A stretch of 64,000 nt of DNA. Source: Heterostelium album PN500. Lineage: Eukaryota > Evosea > Eumycetozoa > Acytosteliales > Acytosteliaceae. The notes under the pieces are model-generated. The model saw only the letters and a list, made by a program, of their open reading frames with translations, searched no databases and was not told where the DNA came from. Position 1 is the stretch's first letter. Every line of letters begins with the position of its first letter. The position numbers were made by a program, and so were the translations under genes. Below, in pieces: positions 10,975 through 21,762 of this stretch. The stretch covers positions 556,435 through 620,434 of the forward strand of contig NW_008805072.1 of assembly GCF_000004825.1 (NCBI RefSeq), written 5' to 3'.

Positions 10975-13793
10975 ATGAGTAATCCATTTGATAAAATTAA
11001 AGATACACTTCCAAGTGGATATTCTTTTTATAACTTGCAAAAGTTGAATGATGAAAGAGTTGGTATGTATAAGAAGTATCTATTTATATATATTATCACA
11101 AACATATGTTAATTAACGATCAATAATACCAAATAGCACAATTACCATATTCTGTTCGTATCTTATTGGAATCTGCAATCAGAAACTGTGATAACTTCCA
11201 AGTCCACGAGAAGGATGTTGAAAATATATTGAATTGGAAGACAACTGCAAACAATGTTGAGATTCCATTCAAACCAGCAAGAGTTTTATTACAAGATTTC
11301 ACGTATGTATATATATATCACCTTTACTCTTATTTTTTTTTATTACTAACACTTTGTAATTTCAAAAATAATAATATATATTATAGTGGTGTACCAGCAG
11401 TTGTTGATCTTGCAGCAATGAGAGATGCAATGAAGAGACTTGGTGGAGATCCAAATAAGATTAATCCATTGGTTCCAGTTGATTTGGTTATTGACCATTC
11501 AGTGCAGGTCGATGTCTCCAGAACACCAGAGGCGTTGGAAGAGAATCAAAAGATGGAATTCCACAGAAACATTGAGCGTTTCAAGTTCTTAAAGTGGGGA
11601 CAACAGGCATTCAAGAATCTTTTGATTGCTCCACCAGGTTACGGAATTGTACATCAAGTAAACTTGGAGTATCTCGCCAGAGAGGTTTGCAAGGGTGAGG
11701 GTAACGTCCTCTACCCAGACTCTGTTGTCGGTACCGACTCGCACACCACCATGGTGAATGGACTTGGTGTCTGCGGTTGGGGTGTCGGTGGTATCGAAGC
11801 TGAGGCTGTGATGTTGGGTCAACCAATGTCCATGGTGCTCCCAGAGGTCATCGGTTACAAACTGACCGGATCCCTGCCAGATCTTGTCACCGCCACCGAC
11901 TTGGTGCTGACTGTCACCAAAGAGTTGAGAGCCAAGGGTGTAGTCGGTAAGTTTGTAGAGTTCTACGGTAGCGGTGTCGCTTCGTTGTCGGTCGCCGATC
12001 GTGCCACCATCTCCAACATGGCGCCAGAGTACGGTGCCACCATGGGTTATTTCCCAGCCGACAAGAACACCATCGCCTATCTCTCCAACACTGGTCGTAG
12101 CGAGGAGCAACTCACCTACATCGAGCAATATCTCAGCTCGCAACACCTCCTCTGCAACTACCAATCGGAGCAACACCCAATCTACAGTTCCACCATCGAG
12201 CTCGATCTCAGCACCGTCGTGCCAAGTATTTCCGGTCCAAAGCGTCCACACGATCGTGTCTCTGTCTCCAAGCTCCAAGAGGATTTCGCATCTTGCTTAA
12301 AGTCACCGGTCGGTTTCAAGGGTTACGGTCTCACTCCAGAGCAAATCGCCAAGAAGGCAACTCTCAACTTCAAGGGAAAGGAGTACACTATTACACACGG
12401 TGCCGTCTCGATTGCCGCCATCACCAGTTGCACCAATACCTCTAATCCATCGGTTATGTTGGGTGCTGGTTTGCTTGCTAAAGCAGCGGTCGAAGCCGGT
12501 CTCTCTGTCGCACCATACATCAAAACCAGTTTGTCGCCAGGAAGTGGTGTCGTCACTGACTACCTCGTCAAATCCGGTGTCCAACCATTCCTTGACCAAC
12601 TCGGTTTCAACTTGACCGGTTACGGTTGTATGACTTGCATTGGTAACAGCGGTGACTTGGCCGAGCCACTCGCCGAAGCCATCACCAAGGAGGATTTGGT
12701 CGCCGCCGGTGTCCTCTCTGGAAATCGTAATTTCGAAGGTCGTATTCACCCATTGTTGCGTGCCAACTACTTGGCATCGCCACCACTCGTCGTTGCCTAC
12801 GCCTTGGCAGGAACCGTCGATATCGACTTTGACAAGCAACCGATCGGAACCAGCTCCACCACCGGAAAACCAGTGTTCCTCCGTGAGATCTGGCCATCCT
12901 CTGCATTGATCCAACAAACCATTGCCAGTTCGATCCAACCAGAGATGTACAAACGTTTCTACTCGAACGTAACCGGTGGTAATCCACGTTGGAATGAAAT
13001 GCAAGTTCCACAAACCACCCTCTATCCATGGGACGACAAATCGACCTACATTCACAATCCTCCATTCTTCCAATCGATGGAGCTCACCGTTCCAAAGCGT
13101 GAATCGATCGCCAACGCCTATTGTCTCTTAAATCTGGGTGACTCAATCACCACCGACCACATCTCGCCAGCCGGAAACATCAATCGTAAGTCGCCAGCTG
13201 CCGATTACCTCAGAGCACACGGTGTCGATCCAGCCGATTTCAACACCTACGGTGCACGTCGTGGTAACGACGAAGTGATGGTGCGTGGAACCTTTGCCAA
13301 CACACGTTTGGTCAATAAGCTCGCTCCATCGGTCGGTCCACAAACCACACACATTCCATCGGGTGAAGTTCTCTACATCTCAGAGGCCGCCCAAAAGTAT
13401 ATCGCTGCCGGTTCGCCACTTGTCGTGTTGGCCGGTGCCGACTATGGAAGTGGATCGTCGCGTGACTGGGCTGCCAAGGGTCCATACTTGCAGGGAATCA
13501 AATGCGTCATTGCAGTGTCGTTCGAGCGTATTCACAGAAGCAATTTGGTCGGTATGGGTATCGTGCCATTGCAATTCAAGGAGGGACAGAACGCCGACAA
13601 ACTCGGATTGAAGGGTACCGAACAATTCAACATTGAAATCCCAGCGGAGATCAAGACTGGTCAAACCATCGTTGTAACCACCAGTAGCGGTATCAAGTTT
13701 GAAACCACCTTGCGTTTCGACACACCAATCGAAATTGAATATTACAGAAACGGTGGTATTCTACCATACGTATTACGTAGATTACTTCAATAA
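10975..13793 (+). CDS. aco1: Aconitate hydratase, cytosolic/IRP1 type
   Basis: Three exons: 10975-11062, 11137-11302, 11387-13793, giving 886 residues, the usual size of the AcnA/IRP1 class (mitochondrial aconitases are shorter and distinct). It interconverts citrate and isocitrate through a [4Fe-4S] cluster. The three cluster cysteines are visible in [10 protein letters not shown] (about residue 432) and [10 protein letters not shown] (about 498 and 501), with the spacing seen in IRP1. Other family blocks: [26 protein letters not shown], and in the swivel domain [13 protein letters not shown] and [13 protein letters not shown]. The N terminus [10 protein letters not shown] lacks a mitochondrial presequence. 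Codon use is strongly C-ending compared with neighbours, as expected of a highly expressed gene. The second intron contains no in-frame stop, so a longer frame reads straight through it, but family alignment shows it is removed. Confidence 0.96.
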
Positions 13794-14037
13794 ACTAATA
13801 ATATTTGCATATAAAACATCAAGACAATTAATAAAACGTTTATAATCATCCCCCAAAAAAAATTAATATAATTTATTGTATTGTTAAATTGATTGATTGC
13901 AGTGCAAAGATTCAATAAGTATGATATCCAAAAATATTATTAAAAAAAAAATAAAATAAAAATCATTCAATTTCGTTATTTTAATTTAATTAAAATTGGA
14001 TCTGATTGGTTTTTTTTTTTTTATATAGGATATCCAG

Positions 14038-16196
14038 ATGACAACAAATAGTAATATTATTACAAACAATAATAATAATAGTATATGTCCAAAATGTGAA
14101 TCAGATATAGATAGTAGTAGCAATGATAGTAACAGTAGTAATTCAAAAAGAAAAAGAAATGAATGTAAACATTTTCAAGAATTTAAATTGTCGGAAGATG
14201 TTGACTTTGTCAATACGATGAATGTAATCGTGCGGTATTTAATGGTTTGTAAGAGTGGTATGATTGAAACCAGTAGATTGCCACTGCCGAGCTGTCGTGA
14301 GTGTGGATCATTCAATGGTAGAATACACTGCTGTCTTCAGTGTGTCTATGCAGGCTGTTGGAAACACCAGCATATCATCAAACACTTCAATGAAGCCAAT
14401 CATTGTTTAGCGATCGATTCCAGTCTCTATCAGATCTACTGTCATCATTGTTCAGATTACATATACGATGATCAATACACTGAGATATTAGATAGTCTCA
14501 TTCAATCACAAACCATTACAATACAGGAATTAGCAAGTAAATTATCAAGTTTATCAAGTTTATCAATCAATTATTATAGTTTTACTAAAAAAATGATCAA
14601 ATCTTTCTATCAATATCAGATCCAATAAATAATAGAGCAAAATATCATAGTTGGAAACCAACACCTGAAGACACTGCAATCATTCAAAATAATTCGAATA
14701 TAAATAACTCTACAATGTTGGGTCTACGTGGATTAAATAATCTTGGTAATACGTATGTTGTCATATATATTATTATGTTTTAGTTATGTTAAAGTTTTAA
14801 CTTATTTTTCTATATGTATATATATATATATATAGATGTTTTATGAATGTAATACTTCAATCATTTATACATAATCCTATACTTAGAAACTATTTCTTGA
14901 GTGATATGCATAGTAATAGTAAATGTGAGAAACGACGTGAGAAAGAGATGAATAGAAGTAGTGGAGGTAATAGTAGTAATGATAATAGTAGTGACAGTGA
15001 ATCTTCATCATCGGTATCCACACCAACCAGTACAAATGGAAGTGGAAATGGAAATTGTAGTAACAGTGGCAGTAGCAGTAGCAATAATGGTAATGGTAGT
15101 ACTATCTGTCTTGGCTGTGAAATGGATATATTATTCACACAGGTATTCACGGGATTAAAGAATCCATATACTCCTCACCACTTCCTTTACAGTTGCTGGA
15201 ACTACTCGAACTACTTGGCATCGTACGAACAGCAGGATGCACACGAATTCCTCATTTCCTCACTCAATGGTATTCATCAGCATATCGGTGGTACTCACGG
15301 TAAAGATTGTAATTGTATCGTTCACTGTACGTTTGGTGGACTGCTTCGTTCAGAGGTAAAGTGTACCACCTGTCAGTTTACATCGTCGACAACCGATCCG
15401 TTCACAGATATCAGTCTGGACATTCCAAAGTCATCACATCATCATGGTAGTCATCATAATGAACATGATAGTAACAACAACAACAACAACAATAACAGCA
15501 GCAACAATCATAATTCACTGGAAGCATGTCTAGAAAGATTTACACAACCAGAGAAATTGGATGAGAAATACTTTTGTAGACAGTGTAACAGTAAGCAAGA
15601 ATCTACCAAACAACTTACATTCAATACATTGCCAGTGGTGATTTGTTTCCACTTGAAACGTTTTGAACAATCGAAAACCCATAGAAGAACACATAAAATT
15701 GATACTTTTATTGAATTTCCACCTGTTATTGATATGAGTCCGTATACTTCTTCGACTCATAAAAAGTAAGTAGTTTTTAACAGTTAATTATCGTTTATAA
15801 TTTAACATTTATAAATTTGTTATTTTTTAGAAATGAAAATCAAAATAATAATCAAAATGAAGAGAATCAAGATAGTAAATTACCAAATGATGAAAGTTTT
15901 ATTTATGAATTGTTTGCAGTTGTTAATCACACTGGAAAGATGGATGGAGGTCACTATACTTGTTTTGTAAAACACAACGATCGATGGTTTAAATGTGATG
16001 ATTCAATGATTACTTTTTCATCAATACAAAAAGTAATTCAAAGTAAAGGGTATGTTTGAAATTGAAATTTTAATAATGTTATATAGCTAATTTTTATTAA
16101 ATTACTCTTGTACAAAACAGATATCTTTTATTTTATATAAAGAAACAATTGGAATATAGAAAATCATCAGCAACATTAACAACCGTTATCGATTAA
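14038..16196 (+). CDS. Ubiquitin-specific protease of the USP22/Ubp8 (SAGA deubiquitinase) type
   Basis: Five exons with matching phases: 14038-14536, 14620-14752, 14836-15765, 15831-16049, 16121-16196, giving 618 residues. The N-terminal half is a ZnF-UBP domain with Cys/His pairs in ECKHFQEF, SCRECGS, HCCLQCVYAGCW, HIIKHFNEANH and YCHHCSDYIYD; DYIYD is typical of the USP22 branch. The USP catalytic domain follows. The Cys box NNLGNTCFMNVILQSF places the nucleophile at about 212, the His box is KMDGGHYTCF at about 561, and two CxxC pairs (KCTTC, FCRQC) form the structural zinc site. Asn/Ser-rich inserts at about 240-290 and a His/Asn insert at about 410-430 are dictyostelid expansions. It should remove ubiquitin from histone H2B within SAGA. 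It lies 244 bp downstream of aconitase in the same direction. Confidence 0.93.
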
Positions 16197-16742
16197 ATAA
16201 AATATATTTAGATTGTTTGAATTTTAATTTCTTTATGGTCTTAGATGATCTTCTCATCCAGATTCCAATGAGTGACTTAGTATGAGTAAAAATATTGGTT
16301 TCATCACGTTGCTCTTTTGGATTAGTGTGTGATGAGGTCAACTATCACAATCAACGTTGATATCATAACTACATCACAAGTAAATCAACAAACCAACAAT
16401 CGATAACTTTATAAAAACATGAAATATTCAATAATGCAACAAAATATAAATTAGAAAAACTGCACGAAAACAACATTAGTTTTCTGGAGCAATAAATAAA
16501 TAAAGATATATATATAGATTAAGTAAAAAGTTATTAAAGCGTATTAAGTGTATTTGAGATTATCAATAACCATCACAGGCTAAGCAATTAGCCAACCCAA
16601 ACCATCTCAGGATAAGCAATTCGTAAAAAAAACTCGAAAAAACAAATCACCTCTCAGGAGAGTGAATCACTTAATACCTAAATACTCAAATAAAAATCCA
16701 CAGGTGATTCCTTAAGATTGGAGAAAGGAAACCTTATAAAAA
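16197..16742. other. Intergenic sequence between USP gene and retroelement
   Basis: Contains a partial tRNA-Val copy at 16302-16333 (separate entry) and a short near-duplication at about 16570-16625, where CATCACAGGCTAAGCAATT recurs as CATCTCAGGATAAGCAATT. No coding frame. Part of this may be older retroelement or target DNA. Confidence 0.45.
16302..16333 (+). repeat. Partial copy of the tRNA-Val 5' region
   Basis: The 18 bases ATCACGTTGCTCTTTTGG here recur exactly at 17453-17470, where they are the 8 bases before the tRNA-Val gene plus its first 10. After that the match breaks up (ATTAGTGTGTGATGAGG against TGTAGTGGTTATCAC). It is a fragment or decayed tRNA copy lying on the far side of the retroelement from the intact tRNA, which suggests that the locus was duplicated during or before insertion. 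Confidence 0.6.
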
Positions 16743-17433
16743 TTTTTTTTTTTTTTTAAAGTATTCTCATATCTTGAAGAATACTCAAACGGATTTTATT
16801 TTTATTTGTTTATTTGCTGATGAGGTGAGATGGCGTTGGGAAGTTCCAGGTTTGGTGGTTCCAGATGAGTTTGAAGTCGTCTAGCTTCTTCAGCCATTTT
16901 GATTGATATTTTTGAATGTTTGAGTTGTTTCGACCGAAGTCTTGTTTTGATTTTCTGATTAGTTTGTGGTATTCTAGTTTAGCTAGTTTGTTAATGTTGT
17001 TGGTTGTTGCGTGGTAGAAGGTGGTGGGTGTGATGAGGGAGTTGTGCGCGAGTTTGCAGTGAAGAATCCAGACCTGGTGCAGTACGATAGCAATTACGTT
17101 TTGATGTAGCTCGTTTTTGCTTGTCATCTTGAGGATGTCGAACTCCCAGTCGAGAGTTTCCCCGGTAAATATGTGTATGATCCGTTTTATGATGGGTTTG
17201 TAGGTGTTGAGTATTTTGCATTTGAAGAGGTGGTGCTCGGTGATCTTGATCGGTGGGAGACCTGTGAATACGAATGGTAAGCAGTGTATACAGAAGGTGA
17301 GGTCGATCTTAGAGAGCGGTAGACATCTAGCGAAGAGTTTGAAGAGAGTTTCTCGCCCTTTTTGGTCTTTGATCTTGGCTATGGTGGTGAAGGTGTCCGG
17401 GAGGGAGAATCCTTTGCTGATACCTTATAAAAA
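16743..17433 (-). mobile_element. 5'-truncated non-LTR retrotransposon (TRE-like), C-terminal end of ORF2
   Basis: On the minus strand one uninterrupted frame of about 205 residues runs from GISKGFSLPDTFTT at about 17430 to WNFPTPSHLISK and a stop at 16810. It is followed by a short 3' tail and a 15-base A run (T's at 16743-16757 on the plus strand). The motif CIHC...ITEHHLFKC is the CxxC...HxxxC zinc finger that ends non-LTR reverse transcriptase ORFs. The element is truncated at its 5' end, as usual for target-primed reverse transcription. That end lies only about 28 bp from the tRNA-Val gene. Dictyostelid TRE elements are known to insert near tRNA genes, so the placement supports the call. 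The lack of stops suggests a fairly recent insertion. The TRE subfamily cannot be decided from this piece. Confidence 0.75.
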
Positions 17434-17460
17434 ATAAAAAACGTCTTGTATCATCACGTT

Positions 17461-17533
17461 GCTCTTTTGGTGTAGTGGTTATCACATGACCTTTACACGG
17501 TCAGGGTCGTGGGTTCGATCCCCACAAGGAGTA
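17461..17533 (+). tRNA. tRNA-Val (anticodon UAC)
   Basis: Complete cloverleaf without intron. Acceptor GCTCTTT pairs with AAGGAGT (first pair G-U), with discriminator A at 17533. D-arm GTGTAGTGGTTATCAC. Anticodon stem TGACC/GGTCA encloses loop TTTACAC, anticodon TAC at 17494-17496. T-arm GTGGG-TTCGATC-CCCAC contains a perfect B-box GGTTCGATCC. The A-box TGTAGTGG is intact, so it should be transcribed by RNA polymerase III. CCA is not encoded, as normal in eukaryotes. Confidence 0.96.
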
Positions 17534-17549
17534 GCTCTATTAAACTTGT

Positions 17550-18240
17550 GCACACCGCATGCGAACAGTACAATTCAACCAAGTACCCCGTGTCCACTGT
17601 ACTGAAAGTCAACTAACCGTCCAGATTGGTCCAATCTCAGTTCCTGCAAAGCGCCTATGCTACGTAACAGCATATTCCAGCTGTACTCTCACTCCTCCCC
17701 TTAAAACACAAGCACAATGGTCATGTCTGTTAGTTCTGTGGTGACCTTCACTGAACTCTGCAACCCACATGATCACTTCTTTAAATACAGGAATGTGGTT
17801 TCACAGCAGTTCCTTTATCAAACATGTATACCGCAAGTACTGTAGCTATAGACTTCGTAATTGGAAGCACTCAAGTTCGAAGGTCCTATTCGTACTACTG
17901 TCCACTTCACCCACCCTTACTGCTGCTATCGTACATTCGTTTTGGCAGGCTCTATCCTGTAAAATGTTTGGTGATGGTACCCATTACAAGCTGGAAAATA
18001 CCGACAAGAGAGCAGTCACCCATTACACCAAATTAATCGATGCCAATTACCACAAGCTTAGCTTCACAATAGCTAATTCTATCTCCCAACGAGTCACTGT
18101 TGATTGCTCTGCAATAACGAGTAAATTTAAATCTGATTGGAATCTAAATCCTTCCAACTACGTGCCACCACTTTATACTGTTGTTCATCAACACTCTACT
18201 ACTGTTAGATCTATTCTATCCTAATACTACTCAACTAATT
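17550..18240 (+). other. Unrecognised, less AT-rich sequence downstream of tRNA-Val; possible decayed mobile element
   Basis: About 690 bp of more balanced base composition than its surroundings, starting 17 bp after the tRNA. Its longest open frame is 151 codons (17769-18224: MITSLNTGMWFHSSSF to QHSTTVRSILS). Another frame of 61 codons lies at 17559-17744. Neither matches a family I know, and the join between them needs a frame change. The last 220 bp recur in decayed form at 18431-18648. The position next to a tRNA gene and the degenerate duplicate suggest a mobile-element remnant, but I cannot identify the protein. Confidence 0.4.
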
Positions 18241-18430
18241 AATTAATAATAACTATAAACAATAATAATAATAATAATATTTTATTGGCTATTTCTCATG
18301 GCCTGTGTGAGAATGTATATATTTAATATAAAACACGAACTAGCAGGTTAATATCAATACCTGCAATTTGTTTACTGATCAGGAATCAACAAATCTTTTT
18401 TTGAAAAACAAAAAAAAAAATCAAAGAGAA

Positions 18431-18648
18431 GTCACCTAATACATGTAAAATTGATCGATGCCAATTTCCTCAAGTTTAACTTCACAATAGCTAATTCTTT
18501 CTCCCAAGGAGTCACTGTTGATTGCTCTGGAATGTCGTGTAAATTCAAATCTGATTGGAATCTAAATCCTTCCAACTTGTGACCCCACTTTATACTTCAT
18601 CAAAACTCAGCTACTGTTAGATCTATTCTAATCTATTACTTCTCAACT
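18431..18648 (+). repeat. Degenerate second copy of 18014-18235
   Basis: The block from GATCGATGCCAATT through GATTGGAATCTAAATCC to TGTTAGATCTATTCTA matches the 3' end of the preceding segment in the same orientation. Small deletions and substitutions break the reading frame, for example at the Ser/Asn-rich end. Spacing between the copies is about 415 bp. The region from 18240 to 18430 between them is AT-rich and holds a short GCAGGT/ACCTGC hairpin near 18340. Confidence 0.7.
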
Positions 18649-18947
18649 TATTTTATGGAACAGTACTGCTCTATTGGAAAAGGGAAGTGATATAGAATAT
18701 AATAAATAGATTTCAATATATACGATAATAGAAAGGTTAAATGAAATTATAATCAATGAAACAAAAAAACAAAATCAATAAAAATAATATTTGTTAAAGT
18801 AAAAGGATAAATAGATATTGAAAAAATATAAATTTAAAATGAATAGATAAATCAAAGAATTGATATGGATGAAGATAATGAATTATTTCTTTATTAATAA
18901 ATGATAAACAAATGATTTATAGCATAGAATATCAGAAAATGATTATG

Positions 18948-19358
18948 TTAAACAAATTTGGCGATAGTGGATGATGCCTTCTTCTTTGGGTCGACCTTCT
19001 TGCTTGCGGTAGTAGTTGACTTCTTGACTGGAGTAGAAACAGCGGCAGCAGTGGTTGACTTCTTAGCAGTGTCAGACTTCGGCGGGAGTTTGTAGCTTAC
19101 CTTGACTTTGACGAGAGAATTGTTCTCCACAAGACGGTTCAATGCCAACCTCAAATTTGTGTGAAACGCAGTCTGATTGACATTGTAGTGATCCTCGATG
19201 TACTTCTTGATAGCAATGATCGAAGATCCAGTTCTATCCTTGTAATGTTCAATAGCCTTAGTGATCATAACCTTATAGGTTGGGTTAAAAGATTTCTTTG
19301 AGGTGCTGGACTTCTTGGTGGTGCTAGTTGATTTAAATGATTTTGATTTGGTTGACAT
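18948..19358 (-). CDS. Linker histone H1
   Basis: Single-exon gene of 136 codons. It has the three-part layout of linker histones. The N-terminal tail of about 22 residues is Lys/Ser/Thr-rich. The winged-helix globular domain (about residues 24-95) has the blocks YKVMITKAIEHYKDRTGSS, AIKKYIEDHYN, FHTNLRLALNRLVEN and LVKVKVSYKLP. The C-terminal tail is basic and Ala/Lys/Thr-rich with PVKK and PKKK. It binds linker DNA between nucleosomes in the nucleus. The ATG at 19358 has an A/T-rich leader. About 200-300 bp upstream lies a TTGATTCGTTAAC...AAAAATGGCGG module (separate entry) shared with two copies inside the repeat block. The absence of introns fits a histone gene. Confidence 0.95.
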   Translation of the reverse strand: MSTKSKSFKSTSTTKKSSTSKKSFNPTYKVMITKAIEHYKDRTGSSIIAIKKYIEDHYNVNQTAFHTNLRLALNRLVENNSLVKVKVSYKLPPKSDTAKKSTTAAAVSTPVKKSTTTASKKVDPKKKASSTIAKFV

Positions 19359-20160
19359 TGTTTGTTGTTTGTAAGGGTTGTTCTTTTATAATATAGAAAA
19401 TAAAAGAGAGAGAAAGAGTGTTAGTAAGAATATCAAAAATAAATAACTAACTAATAAAATATAAATATATATTATCTTAAAAATTAAATATTTGTAGACT
19501 AAAAAAAAAAAAAAAGAAAAAAGAAATTAAATCATAGTTTTTATAGAGTATTAAATTGATTCGTTAACTATAATATCGTAAATTCAAAAATGGCGGAAAA
19601 AGATAACAACCAATTTAAAAGTTCAAATTTAAAATATTACTTAATATTCAAATAAAGTGAAACAGTCTATTCTCAATAAATATACCTATCGTCTGAGTGA
19701 AGATGATGGTTCATTAATATTAATTAATTTGTGAAGGATATTCCAAAAAGAATTAAAAGAAAAACTATTCAAATGGGTGTTGCAAATAATAAATAAACAA
19801 TGTAACAAAAAATTAAAAAATTAATTAGATAGAAAAAATGAAATAAAATGATTATGTATTCAATTTATATATATTGAAATTGAAAGATAAGAGAATAGTT
19901 AAGAGCACTATCCATAATTTCTTGAAAATCTAAATTATTGTATCACTATAATATTATTATTTTATAGATATTTGATATTTTCACAATCATCAAACGATGA
20001 CTATTCTTTTTTATAAGATAAAGTTTATATCGATTTATCTTGTTCATATAGATGGTAGATATTTTATTATAATTTGTTTTATAACAATGAAACAAAACAA
20101 ATATAAATGATGATTTATAGTTGTGGATTAGATAATTGAAGTGTATTTTTAGAATTATAG
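19359..20160. other. Histone H1 upstream region and spacer
   Basis: Holds the H1 promoter, including the conserved module at 19556-19655, a long A run at about 19500 and AT-rich spacer. Short open frames here are of random AT-rich composition. GGGTGTTGCAAAT near 19775 also occurs in both inverted arms. Confidence 0.5.
19556..19655 (-). promoter_or_regulatory. H1-type upstream module with E2F-like site
   Basis: Reads TTGATTCGTTAAC, then TTCAAAAATGGCGG, CCAATTTAAAAG and TTAATATTCAAAT in order. The same blocks occur in the same order and spacing at about 21927-22015 and, inverted, at about 29935-30025. Read on the minus strand the core is CCGCCATTTTT, close to E2F-type sites. S-phase control of a histone gene would make sense, but the factor is an inference. 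Confidence 0.55.
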
Positions 20161-20167
20161 CTTTACA

Positions 20168-20290
20168 TACCTCAGAAGAGCTAATGCATTTAGAACACAC
20201 ACACTTCTTGGAGGTACTCCAACTGTATGGATTCCTTAGTTTCTTTGAAAGAAGTCTTAATATTGTTGATGTTCATTATACTTTCGACAT
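20168..20290 (-). pseudogene. Decayed exon fragment of an unidentified gene (copy 1)
   Basis: On the minus strand it encodes KTSFKETKESIQLEYLQEV, and after a one-base frame change CVLNALALLR, followed by a GTATGT donor. The second copy at 33708-33860 has the same exon intact (FNETKESVQFECLQEMCV). The two copies have the same orientation. The frame change shows that this copy is broken. The pattern is faintly reminiscent of TPR helices, but I cannot name the gene. Confidence 0.6.
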
Positions 20291-20584
20291 CTGAAATGTA
20301 GTTTCACTCCGATAGTATCTTAAACCTTTATTTTGTACCTGAAATCATTGAATACAAACGGTCGACGACCATCACTACCAACACCACTATTGTTTTATTT
20401 CACAGAACTTCTTGTATGCTCAATCGTAGACACTCTACAATTTGACTAGAAAGATAATGTAACTTATCTAAAGTTACTATTTTCGATACCAACTAAACTT
20501 AGTTAGCTTCAGATTAAGAGAAAGTTTAAAATTTAATTTATTTTAATTAATAGAATATTATTAATACTTTTCATTCATTTATTA

Positions 20585-20860
20585 TTAGAAGTACTTGGCC
20601 CAACGTATTGTACAATATAAGAAAGTTGAGATGCATCAATATACTAGTTCAGATCACATTTATCGGTTTATTTTCAATCTGATCTTTCAGATGATTTACT
20701 TATGATCTCTATTCAGGTTCTACCACTACTTACTAGATCGTGGATCCAGCTACAGTACAATCATCAGCTTCAAATCATTTATCATCATCATCAGCAACTC
20801 TATTTCTCAAATAAAAATAAAAAACAACAATAAAGTTAAATGTTGAGATTATAAAATATT
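20585..20860. repeat. Inverted-copy segment matching 33165-33620
   Basis: Blocks GGATCCAGCTACAGTACAAT, CATCAGCTTCAAATCATT and TGTTGAGATTATAAAATATT occur here on the plus strand and, reverse-complemented, at 33160-33620. Divergence with indels is moderate. Both copies look like exon debris of the same unidentified gene (for example a frame with DPATVQSSASNH in the right copy). No intact frame remains here. Confidence 0.65.
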
Positions 20861-20939
20861 CGATTTAAATAAAAAAGAATTTATTTTTATTTAGTAAATT
20901 TAAAGAACAATTTAAAAAAACTGATATCTGCTATTTTAA

Positions 20940-21760
20940 CACTGGCAAATACAGGAATGGATAGACAAGAGGTTGTGGGCAATGACTTATATGGTAGGTA
21001 ATGGTGATCAATGATAGAGATTAGGTGGACGGACAGAGTTTGTAGGCAATGACATAGATGGTGAGCAATGATAGAGATTGGGTGGACGACAAAGATGGTA
21101 AGTAATGACAGAGATAGTGAGCAATATAGAGGTTGGGTGGACAGACAGAGGTTGTAGGCAATGACAGAGATTGTAGTCAATGACAGAGATTGTAGTCAAT
21201 GACAGAGATTGTAGGCAATGACACAGGGTGGGTGGACGAACATAGATTGTAGGCAATGATAGAGATTGGATGGAGATGGACGGACAGAGATTGTGAGGAA
21301 TGACAGAGGAAATGACAGATGTGGTAGGTAATGACAAAGGTGGTAGGCAATGATATTGTGAGGAATGACAGAGATTGTAGGCAATGACAGAGGGTGGACG
21401 GACAGAGATGGTGAAAAATGACAGAGATTGTAGGCAATGACATAGGTTAGGTGGAAGGACAGAGATGGTGAGCAATGAAAGAGGTTGGGTGGACGGACAG
21501 AGGTTGTAGGCAATGACATAGATGGTGAGCAATGATAGAGGTTGGGTAGACGAACAGAGACGGTGAGCAAAGATAGAGATTAGGTGGACCGACAGAGATG
21601 GTGAGCAATGACAGAGGATGGACGGACAGAGATGGTGAGCAATGATAGAGGTTGGGTGGACGGACAGAGATCGTAGGCAATGACATAGATGGTAGGCATA
21701 CAGGCAGAGGTTGTATGGACGGAGAGAGATGGTAGGCAAAGAGAGAGAGACAGAAGAGAT
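20940..21760. repeat. Minisatellite, about 19 bp period (left copy)
   Basis: Irregular tandem units of the type TGACAGAGATTGTAGTCAA, with variants TGGTGAGCAATGA and TGGGTGGACGGACAGAG. The same family occurs reverse-complemented at 31410-31810. The period is not a multiple of three, and open frames of up to 243 codons on the minus strand arise only because the unit lacks stop triplets in any frame. I do not annotate them as genes. The array starts about 150 bp downstream (minus direction) of the H1-like module in the adjacent arm. Confidence 0.9.
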
Positions 21761-21762
21761 AA

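Noticed and set aside
11589-13664. Long reverse-strand frames within the aconitase gene (229 and 256 codons)
   Set aside because: Shadow frames created by the biased codon use of aconitase; they lack family features and overlap a certain gene.
20887-21739. Minus-strand frames of up to 243 codons (MPTISLRPYNLC...)
   Set aside because: They arise from the 19-bp minisatellite, several frames are open at once, and there is no protein-like composition.
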